Part shown: piece by piece, positions 49,769 through 59,600 of the stretch
How positions within the stretch are numbered: the first letter of the stretch is position 1
How the letters are laid out: each line of letters starts with the position of its first letter
NCBI GenBank assembly: GCA_945859605.1
Contig: OX243815.1
Span: 24,211,837 to 24,275,836 of the forward strand
From: Lumbricus rubellus
Taxonomy: Eukaryota; Annelida; Clitellata; Crassiclitellata; Lumbricidae
Reading direction: 5' to 3'
DNA length: 64,000 nucleotides
Translations under genes and position numbers: made by a program
The notes under the pieces: model-generated
Seen by the model: the letters and a program-made list of their open reading frames with translations, nothing else
The model's database searches: none
Told to the model about the DNA's origin: nothing

Positions 49769-50200
49769 TAGGGACGAACAAAAAAAGTATCCACCAAAAT
49801 GTTTTTGCCAATATCTTGGCCAGAAGTACGAATTTTTAGATGAAATTTGACAGGCTTCTTAAAGGCAATTCCTATTTACACACAACATCCAAATTTCACC
49901 AACTAACTATTAAGTTCATTCGATAAAAATTCTCTCAGATAATTTTATTATAACTTAATAAAATCGCGTTTTTTAAGCTTATTGTTCCGGTATGTTTTCA
50001 GATCGTCTATAATCAATGGGTAGGCTCACTAAAAAAGATATGACCTTTGTTTTGTTTAAGTTCCTTGGCAAAATCTGGCAATTGTGCGTCAATATGAATT
50101 ATTGCTCTTCAAGCCGGTACACTAAAATTTCATTTAAAACTTCTTACCTCTGGCTGAGACACCGGCAAAAACCCATTAGGACTTTTTTTGGCCCACCCTG
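49769..50200. mobile_element. Mariner-type MITE with about 80-bp inverted ends
   Basis: The right end, inverted, reads CAGGGTGGGCCAAAAAAAGT; the left end reads TAGGGACGAACAAAAAAAGT. Both continue through GTTTTTGCC to ATGAAATTT. TA flanks both sides. Same family as the end at 1-193. Non-coding. Confidence 0.75.
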
Positions 50201-50202
50201 TA

Positions 50203-50599
50203 TGCAACTATATATATAATTTATATATATTATATATATCGGTTGAATAATATCTGCTGAATGGCCCATAATATATAATTTATATAGGCCATTCAGCAGA
50301 TATTTCAAGTAAATACTTTGATCGGTCGACGATTGATGACATTTCCCACCCGCAGAGGCCTATATATATTATATATATATATATATCATATGTTATCATA
50401 CATATATATATGTATATTATTCGAACACAAATATATATATAGTGTATATATTTACATGCATGAAATCAGCAAGCGAGCTATGATGGAATATTTTAGGACG
50501 GAGTAATTAGTAGAAATATCGGCAACGCTGCAGCTGTACTCAAACTCTGATCGACGGCAGAAGAGGTTTGTGTTTGAAGTGGATTATAGATTAACGATC
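50203..50599. other. AT-rich stretch with an inverted pair
   Basis: AATATCTGCTGAATGGCC and GGCCATTCAGCAGATATT form an inverted pair at about 50,249-50,303 around AT-rich sequence. No gene. Confidence 0.6.
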
Positions 50600-50787
50600 G
50601 ATCATAGTCTTGATCATAGTCTTGATCATAGTCTTGATCATAGTCTTGATCATAGTCTTGATCATAGTCTTGATCATAGTCTTGATCATAGTCTTGATCA
50701 TAGTCTTGATCATAGTCTTGATCATAGTCTTGATCATAGTCTTGATCATAGTCTTGATCATAGTCTTGATCATAGTCTTGATCATAG
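50600..50787. repeat. Perfect 12-bp minisatellite (GATCATAGTCTT), 15.7 copies
   Basis: Fifteen exact units and one partial unit, with no mismatch visible. Because 12 is a multiple of 3, four frames stay open (DHSL, IIVL, DYDQ and KTMI repeats). I treat it as non-coding. The 50,788-51,111 stretch that follows shows no feature. Confidence 0.95.
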
Positions 50788-51111
50788 ACGCAGTTAGAAA
50801 TCGATAAAGAAACATCGAACTTCTCAGACTGCACTATGTGTACTTGTATATTATAATACTCGCAAGTAAATTATCTGGGTCAGTTGTAGATTAGGCATAA
50901 AATGATAATTATGTCTCAGAATCTTTCTTAACGACGTGCAAGAGAGAAACTATGGGGTCTATTCTCTGATTGTGGACAGCGTTTCATAGTTCTTTAAAAC
51001 TTTTCTCATTAATTTGTTATTCCTCTCCAAAAACGTCCTTTTTTCTTTTTTCTTTTTCATGTCGTTTGTCCGTGTTTCTATTTTTTATTTAGCTTTATTT
51101 ATTTATTTTTC

Positions 51112-51372
51112 GGCAAAATCATCCGCCAAAAAGTTGATGACCTTTTTTTTAGTCATCTGGCAAAATTTGCGGGAAAATCATACCATTTCATCCGCCAAAA
51201 AAGTTGATGACTTTTTTTAGTCATCTGGCGAAATTTTCGAGAAATTAGTCGTTTCGTCGAAATTTGCTCCCCCAATTTTTTCTCTCACATTTGTGTGGCC
51301 CCCCCTAAAGTGTGGAAAGTGTCGGGGCCCCTGTTCGGCCGAACATGTCGAACATGCCTTAATCCGGCCCTG
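51112..51372. mobile_element. CAGGGCCGG-family MITE, 5' end missing
   Basis: The right end CTTAATCCGGCCCTG is intact. The interior has a tandem duplication of about 70 bp, each copy carrying the GATGAC-T7-AGTCATC core (51,136-51,157 and 51,206-51,225). The left terminus was not found. It abuts Tc1-like transposase sequence. Confidence 0.7.
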
Positions 51373-51575
51373 TTGAGCTGATCAACGTTCTTTGGCTCAG
51401 GATCTTTATAAATGCTGAGAGATAAAATACTCAAAAAGTTCTCAATCGGAGGGAGGTCCGGAGAGTTGGGTGGCCAATACTTCGGCTTTATGTGTGATGG
51501 ATGGTTGTCGTCTAGTCACTTTATCGTCACAGCTGATGTATGACATGTAGCGTGCGCCATCCTGCTAAAATACAT
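51373..51575 (-). pseudogene. Tc1-like transposase fragment, C-terminal part
   Basis: The minus-strand frame contains QDGAR (preceded by a stop where Gln is expected), then a frameshift, then NHPSHIKPKYWPPNSPDLPP and IENF. It thus carries the second and third catalytic blocks of a Tc1/mariner transposase. It appears to continue the fragment at 52,841-53,106, from which it is now separated. Confidence 0.7.
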
Positions 51576-51821
51576 AAATACAACGTAGGCCTATTATCCG
51601 CCTATATTGCTCAGTGCACAGAATAGGGCGATTCATGCGTTGTAAGTGCAAAATAGTCAAGTAGCATCAGGGGCGCCGTTAGGCGTAGGCTTACGCAAGT
51701 GCGTACAGCGCGAAAAGGCTAAAACATTTTTTTACAAATTGTAAATTGAAGCGTGAAGTATTATAAGCGATGAAATTCTATTGAATCTATTGAAATTTTA
51801 TAATCTATAGAATATAGGCTA

Positions 51822-51849
51822 CTTACTTACTTACTTACTTACTTACTTA
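51822..51849. repeat. (ACTT)n microsatellite
   Basis: About seven ACTT units inside the hAT-like element. Confidence 0.8.
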
Positions 51850-51897
51850 ATTACTTACACTGTAATAGAGAGCCATCTTCGGGTATATCTTCGTGTC

Positions 51898-52366
51898 CCG
51901 GTGTAAAGGTTTCAAATTACCCCCTCCTAAACATTACCCCCTCCCCCGGTAACTTGAAACCGGTTTCAGATTACCACACGGAAACTAGATTTGCATCAAT
52001 CATCGCATTTATTGCACTTAAAAATCAGAAAAATAATCCCGCTTCTTGTTTTGGTCTGAAGATTTTCATCCGTCATCCCACTTCGTGGTTTGTTATCAAT
52101 ATTTTAATCGGGAAAAAATAATAGCCTCGAAGCCATTTCTCCGTGTAGCTTCAGCGGCGATTTATTATTTTAGTTACAGATGAAAATATTGATAACGAAC
52201 CACAAAGTTGGATGACGGATGAAAATCTTCAGACCAAAACAAGAAGCGGGGTCATTTTTATGATATTTTCAGTCCAATAAATGCGATGGTTGATGCAAAT
52301 TACAGTTTGCAGGGGGGGGTAATGTTTAGGAGGGGGTAATAATTTGAAGCCTTTAGGCCTACACCG
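51898..52366. mobile_element. Foldback element with about 200-bp arms
   Basis: The left arm (from CCGGTGTAAAGG at 51,898 to about 52,118) and the right arm (about 52,180 to CACCGG at 52,366) are reverse complements at high identity. Shared words are CTCCTAAACATTACCCCC, GCTTCTTGTTTTGGTCTGAA and GATTTTCATCCGTCATCC. The left arm has an extra insert of about 45 bp. The loop is about 60 bp. Non-coding. Confidence 0.85.
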
Positions 52367-52840
52367 GTTAGGCTCTATACTTCATAAACTGTAGCCTAAC
52401 TGTAACTGTAAGGTAAACTGTAACTGGCTTGCGGATGAATTTTGAAACGCTTTGTTGGTAGTTAGGCCTATTTAAACTGTGAAAAATTACCTCTATGCGT
52501 AGCCTATACCCAAAATGGAGCAAAAAGCTTATGCTGGTGATACCTCATAATCGCCAGTAGGCATATACGGTATATAGATACATACATACATATAGGCCTA
52601 TATTTATATATAATTTATATAGGCCTATATAAGCTCGTATCGATCGCTGTTCGCTTCATATTATTTTGTGCAAGTTGTGCGTACAGAAAAAAATCCTGGC
52701 GGCGCCGCTGAGTAGCATACCTAAAGTAGCCTAATCCCAGATTTTGACGTAAAAAATGAAACCAGACGAAGGCAAAAACCCAGCTGTGACAACAGTGTGA
52801 CATCACACTGATTTATGGCGAGCACGATTGCGCCAAACTT

Positions 52841-53106
52841 CTATACTAGGTCATTGTCAACGAACAACTTTCGTTGCATGACACCGCCGTTGTCATTTTC
52901 TCTCTCGAACGCTCGCTTCACGATCTGCTCGAGAATGTTGGTGACGTATACGTAGTACTGCGAGTTCAGTCTGGTACCATTTGGTAAAAATTGAAGCTTA
53001 GTGAGACCTCTGGCAGTCATCCCACCCCAAACCATCACCGAAGGACTAAACTTCATCTGTGGAACAGGCGGAACGTACTCGATCTTCCTATGCCGGATAG
53101 AGTCAG
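52841..53106 (-). pseudogene. Tc1-like transposase fragment, central part
   Basis: The frame contains IEYVPPVPQMKFSPSVMVWG, then GMTARGLTKLQFLPNG, then ILEQIVKRAF and QRKLFVDNDLV. This is the block that precedes the FQQDGA motif in Tc1/mariner transposases. The frame ends where foreign DNA begins at 52,840. The N-terminal DNA-binding part was not recognised, although an end-like word (AGGGTGACACGAAAGTTCG, inverted) lies at 53,450. Confidence 0.75.
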
Positions 53107-53590
53107 TGCCGTCATTAAGCAGAAAGGAGATACTGTGCGCTAATAACCTACGTCTGTGTATGTCCTATATAGGTAACAACAGTGTCTTGTCACGCTTGTA
53201 TACGAGGCTAGGCGTATAGCCTACACATTTTCTTTACTGTGTAAATTTGACGAACGCAGTTTTTTCCGCAAAAACTGGTCTTCACATTTTCTTATAAAAA
53301 AAAGGCTAAAACGGACCGGATCATAATCAAATTTGTACCAGTATCTTTCATTTGGCTGATGCATACACTGACAAAATATTATAAAGAAATTTGCAGCGGT
53401 TACTGAGATAACACATTTTGAAAACGGTGAACGAACTTTCGTGTCACCCTATATATACATGACTCTAAAACTTGCTGTTTGATGGGATAATTATAGGCAA
53501 TAGGCCTAGAGTGAGACTTTGAGAACTACCGATCTGTCTCCCACGTCTATATAGGTTCATGCTGGTATACTTCTATCGTCACACGGTAGA
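53107..53590. other. Upstream region of the SLC5 gene
   Basis: Contains the remaining Tc1-like sequence to about 53,450 and about 140 bp of other DNA before the SLC5 start codon. No clear TATA or other promoter element stands out. Confidence 0.4.
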
Positions 53591-53674
53591 ATGGCGGACG
53601 ACGGTGCTATTGAGTGGCCGGACATTCTGATCATTGTCTTCTATTTTGTCATCGTGCTGGGAGTTGCACTCTGG
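53591..53674 (+). CDS. SLC5 exon 1 (start)
   Basis: ATG GCG GAC; 28 codons encode [20 protein letters not shown] and the rest of helix 1. Donor TGG|GTGAGT, phase 0. The very short cytosolic/outer N-terminus is shorter than that of vertebrate SGLT1. Confidence 0.88.
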
Positions 53675-56600
53675 GTGAGTATTGTTTTAAACACGTCTTA
53701 ATAATCATTAAATCGAATAGGCCTACCTAACACATACAGTAGACACTAGCCTATATAATGCGTTATTCATTCCTTCATTCATTCATTCATTCATTCATTC
53801 GTTCGTTCGTTCAAGATATGTATATAGCGCCTCTCTTAGGGGACTATACTCAGAAACGCTCCCGACTCTAGCATGAAAAAATACGCACTACAGTTTTGAG
53901 TTCAAAAAATGCTTTTGTGAGAGCTCCGGAAACAAACGTAGCTCCTGCGGGATCCTTTTTCAGACCATTGGGCCACCACGGAAATAACTATGGTAGAAAC
54001 ACCAATCGCAATTGTTCGTTTAATTGTGTTATATTCGCGAAAATACGGTAACTTTGCCCAATGTATATAGGCGTAACTGAAGAGGACATTTATAAGGAGA
54101 TTGAAGGCTTTTGAAATGCAGATATGGCGCAGTATGGAAAAGATTACATGGACAAAACATACATATCAAACGAAGAGGTACTGAGATGGATATGATACAT
54201 GAGACTATACCTTCTGAGAGTTATCGCTGAAGGATGAATGAATGGAAGAAGAAGAGGAAGAAGAAGATGACGATGTGTAGGTAGGTACATAGGGCCCAGA
54301 GGGCCACAAAGCGCATCCTTTATGATCCGTTTCCAAATGACTTATTCATCCTTACTCATTTATAAGAAAAATAGTTCCCTACTCACAGGATGTGGGCAGA
54401 TTTGCGGATATATACCCGGTACGTGAATATACCCGGTCTCTACATAAAACCGTGTGCAGATTACATTTTAAACATTACTGTTGTTACTGCTCTCACACAA
54501 GCCTCAACCTCTGGCTCCTCAGAATTGAAACGTCAAAGGCGGACCACTGTTAGTTAATAGCGGAAAGCGACCGTTATTTATTTATTTTATTTATTTAGAG
54601 TATTTATATAGCGCCTCTTCAAGAAATCTACTCAGAGGCGCTAGAGTAGGGAGCGTTTCTGAGTAGTCCCTTAAAAGAGGCGCTATATACATATCTTGAA
54701 CGAACGAATGATGTTAAATGTCATAACAACAAGAAAATTTCATCAAATAGCAAAATAAGTCACAGTGCATGAGCCGGAAACAGTCATCAGTGGCGATCCC
54801 TCGCAGACACGTAGAATCATCCAACAGAATCCCGTCGACAGCCTTTAGATGGTGTGAAAGTTCAGAGTCTCTGGTACAGGTTGCGTTAATAGAGTAGAGC
54901 GGCGACAGGTGACAGGGCTCGAAAACACGAAACGCTGACGAAACTGAAGCCTCTCGCTGGTAGAAGATGACGCACGCGACCGGCTTATCGCCGGGCACAA
55001 GGATTGCACAATATAGAAGGCATCTGTCGCTTTTTATGACCTCGAAGGATCGATTGAGAAAAGTAGTGTAGCCTACTAAAATGCAGCTTAAATGTACGTC
55101 AAACGAGACTAATATGGAGTTCACTTTATAGTTCACTTTACTCTGATTATTTGAAAGCAAATAATGACTGAGTGAAGGATTAACTATTATGTATTTCGTA
55201 GAAATATTGTAACTTAGTCTATAGATTCCACACTCTTCATTTCCTGAAAACGATCGCTACAATTTTGGCTATTTTAACATTAGTTCATGTAAAAGCTTTC
55301 TCTCTTACTCTATAGGCTTCTTGTACAGCAAAGAAAAGCAATGCATCAGGATACTTTTTGGCCGGAAGGAACATGCACTGGATTCCAGTAAGTCTTACTT
55401 AAGTCTCTGAATTCCTATCGGATTTTAGTATAGTTTCAGTTGGCCTAAGTCTGTTCGAAATCAGTAGTTGAACCAGAATGTCATAGTTCCTCTCTTCTCG
55501 ATAAACGCAAAGTTTCGTTCATTTTCTTAGCATGACCCTGTTAGGACTGGATTATCGTATTTTTTGTTTTTAACTGTTCTTCTTTGCATCCTTCTTTTGT
55601 TCTGACTGTTGCATTGCATGTGACTTTTTATCTGGAACAGATCGGTGCATCAACGTTTTCGACCAACGTCGGAGCGCCTATGTTTCTCGGTCTGGCTGGG
55701 TCAGCTGCCGCCTCAGGAATATCAGTCACGATGTTTGAGTGGCACGTACGTATACTGTATACAGCCGAGTAACTTAATCATGCATGGAATTATGGAAGAA
55801 GCCATGGTCTAACTGTCTAAGGCTCTAAGCTCATGAGTGGGCTTGTGCTGACGATACCCACCGATCATGGTTGCTCGACTTCGTTAAACTTCAATTTATG
55901 TCGTATAAAAACAATATAGGCCTACCTGATCGCTGCCAAAGCACAGTAATAATAATATAATCTCAGTCTTCACTTCTTTGCATTATCAAGATATTAAAAA
56001 TGCTCACGGCATCAAATGGAAGTAGGCCTAAAAGGTGCATGCATAGCCTATATAAATGAACTTTAGGAAGGTAATAAAACCTAGAAGCTGCTACGAATGT
56101 TAAATTAATTAAGATAAGCAGATTTTTATACCTTATCAGACTCTGTATTAAGCTTATGTAGCCTAATGTGCAAGATAGAATCCAAAGTTATTGCTAAGGC
56201 AGATTTGAATGTTACGTACCGGGTATAGGGCCATAATTGTGGTCGTCATGGGTGAGTACTGAGTAAGCCAAGTTGTCTAGGCCATGGAAGTTGAAACAGA
56301 CGTCCTTTGGTCTTATAATTCGCAATGCGTGCAACTTAAAACACTAAGAATCAACTTAATATCAAGTAAGATTTAACGAAACAATATTGCAGCTTTACAA
56401 TTTGTTGTTATAATATATACCGATTCGTCGACAATGACAGCAAACGTAGTAAATAATTAGCACAATAATGTTTGTTTTGTTTGTATGTGCACTTGTTATA
56501 GCGCCCCTTCAAGCTCTTTCTACTCAGAGGCGCTCCCGATGCAGAGCGGACACTGCATCGGAGTTTCACGCCGAAGCGCTGAGCAATTGTGAGTGAAGAA

Positions 56601-59600
56601 CTTGCCCAAGGTCCTTACGCGGCTTGAGGGTGGATTCGAACCTCGGACCTTCCGGCTCCAAGGCAACGACGCCACCACTAGACCACCGCGCCCCACATTG
56701 TCCATTGTCCATGTTTGTATCTGAATGTGTTTGTAGGCAATGTGGATGCTTTTACTGCTTGGCTGGATATTTCTACCCGTCTACATTTCTTCCGGTGTAA
56801 GTCGACAAGAAGCGTTGCTATTAAATTCTAACAAATTTGAAAGCGCCGTAGTCTTTAATTATAGGCTACAAGTATAGGCCTATATCGGAATTTTGCTGCT
56901 TTTAGAACGGAAACATCAGCTACCAACTTATAATAAGCCAATATTCGGTGCCCAAAATGGGCTAAATAAACAATTATAATGTATTTCACTTGGCCTGGCC
57001 CTAAAGGTGTTCTTGATGATGATGCCGTTCATCCTCATTCCTGAGGGTCGGAGACCAGAGGCAACGACAGCAGCTTCCTCCATTCCTTTCTGTCCTGCGC
57101 CCGTCTGGCACAGTCCAGACTTTTAATGCCTTTGACACCGCTTTCCATCAAATTAGAAAATTGAGAAATTATTTTGCTCAAGCATTTAGGCCTATAATAC
57201 ACTTGAATTAAACAGCATTCATTAGTTTACTGGTAGTGATAGCCTATAAAACCTAGCAATCGACAGGTACATCCTCGTTTACTTATGCACAATCTTTCAA
57301 ACTTGCATTCAGTTTGGTCATGCACAAGGCCGTAGCCAGGATTTTATTTCGGGGGGTGTTTTCGGTGGCGGCCTGGATTTAAGTTTTGGGGAGGCTGAAT
57401 TCCCTGAAAAATTTCCATTTTTTATCTTTTTTTAGTCAGCCGGTTGAAATCTTTTAAATATTTTCGCCGTCAAAATTTCTGATGACTTTTTTAGTCGTCA
57501 ACTTTCATTTTAGTATCGAAATTTAATCTATTATTTCATTTTGCGGGGTGTTTTCATAGCTTTTTCATGTTTTTTTGCATCACGAACTAGAAAATGCAAT
57601 AGATTTTTTTCTGCATTTTCCATTTCGGGGGGTGTTCAAACACCCAAAACACCCCCCTGTCTACGGCCTTGGTCATGCATACAGGAATCATCGTAGTGTA
57701 ATAGTGTATGCCTACAAGCAATGTTTATATTTTATAGTGTTTTACGATGCCACAATACATGAAGCTTCGCTATGGCGGAAAGCGTATTCGCATCTGGTTG
57801 GCCATACTCTTCACGATCACGACCGTCGTATCACAAGTGTCCGTAAGTGATTCAGTGTCTGCAGCGTTCAGTGGTGCACGGTAGCCGATCTGTCAGGAGC
57901 TCTTGTTTTGCAACTCGGACAGCATCGTTACGAGGGGATTACTTATAATTATGCATGTGAACTTTCAACCTTCACTCACAGTTACTGAGCGCCATCGATG
58001 GACAGTGTGTGCCCGTGTTCAGAACGTTCAGCATTAAATAGGCCTATAATATACCGCTGTACTGTACTCAGTGGCGGCGCCAGGATTTCAGTTTAGGGGG
58101 GGGCTGAACTCGCGGAGGAAATTTTCATTTTCATCATCAAAAATTTCTGACGACCTTTTTTAGTCATCCGGTAACTTTTGTTGGGGGCTAATCGTCCAAA
58201 TATTTTTATTTTTACATGGGGAAAAAATGGATGACCTTTCTAGGGTGGGCTTAGCCCCCTAACCCCACTAGCGCCGCTACTGACTGTACTGTAGGCATGG
58301 GCGAAGTAGGACATGAGCCTCGAGGAGAACCAGCGATTCGAGCTACAATCTACTGATCCTGCTTTTGTCGTATTAGCCTTCGTAGTCAAAAAAAGAAAAG
58401 AAGATGAGCGCCTCCCTATGTTCGTCATGGAACGGGATAGGAGTTTACTTTACTTTACTGCTACTAGTCAAACTTACCAATTCTTTTCATGTTCAATTCT
58501 TTTCATTGTTCCATAATATCTTCATTTCTTCTATTAAAATTTACACAGTAGTAGGCTTAGGTCTGTTATTGCATCGTATTATTTCGTATAGTTCTCTGTC
58601 CGTCTGTCTGCTTCTCTGTTTGTATGTCTGCGTCTCTGTCCGTCTGTCTGCTTCTCTGTCCGTCTGTCTGCTTCTCTGTCCGTCTGTCTGCTTCTCTGTT
58701 TGTATGTCTGCGTCTCTGTCCGTCTGTCTGCTTCTCTGTCCGTCTGTCTGCTTCTCTGTCCGTCTGTCTGCTTCTCTGTCCGTCTGTATACTTCTCTGTC
58801 CGTCTGCCTGCTTCTCTGTCAGTCTGTCTGCTCCTCTGTTCGTCTGTCTGCTTCTCTGTCCGTCTGTTTGCTTCTCTGTCCGTCTGTCTGCTTCTCTGTC
58901 CGTCTGTCTGCTCCTCTGTCCGTCTGTCTGCTTCTCTGTCCGTCTGTTTGCTTCTCTGTCCGTCTGTCTGCTTCTCTGTCCGTCTGTCTGCTCCTCTGTC
59001 CGTCTGTCTGCTTCTCTGTCCGTCTGTCTACTTCTCTGTCCGTCTGTCTGCTTCTCTGTTTGTATGTCTGCTTCTCTGCCCGTCTGTCTGCTTCTCTGTC
59101 CGTCTGTCTGCTTCTCTGTCCGTCTGTCTGCTTCTCTGTCCGTCTGTCTGCTTCTCTGTCCGTCTGTCTGCTTCTCTGTCCGTCTGTCTGCTTCTCTGTC
59201 CGTCTGTCTGCTTCTCTGTCCGTCTGTCTGCTTCTCTGTTTGTCTGTCTGTCTCATTGAACTCATTATTTTAGGCCTATTTGTTTTTAAATTAGGGTCAA
59301 CTCTACGCTGGCACAGTCTTCGTGCAACAGATCTTCAAATGGAACATCTACTTCTCGATAATCGCCATACTTGCTGTGACCGGCGTTTTCACTATAATCG
59401 GCAAGTATACTGGAAGATACAAAAAGAAAATAGAGACACACACTCAGATACAAATACATACAGACACGGACAAACGTACATAATGACGCACAATCATTTT
59501 AGACATAATAATTATAGGTGCGCAAGAAGGAAGTAACAATGCCTACATGCGTGATGTTTTACGCTGGCTTCCAGCCTCGCAACGCATCTCATATGGAATA

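Larger units (their letters stand above)
51668..52710. mobile_element. 1,043-bp hAT-like element splitting the Tc1-like copy
   Basis: The ends CAGGGGCGCCGTTAGG and (inverted) CAGCGGCGCCGCCAGG are followed by matching CTGTACGCAC words. A perfect 8-bp duplication AGTAGCAT flanks it (51,660-51,667 and 52,711-52,718). The interior includes a long foldback (51,898-52,366). No transposase coding. Confidence 0.85.

Noticed and set aside
50570..50834. CRISPR-like regular direct repeats (also 58,592-59,252)
   Set aside because: Units are contiguous with no spacers, and the DNA is eukaryotic; these are minisatellites.
58404..59536. 278-289-residue Ser/Val/Cys/Leu-repeat 'membrane protein'
   Set aside because: Produced by the 20-bp minisatellite; three plus frames give the same residues shifted, which shows there is no selected frame.
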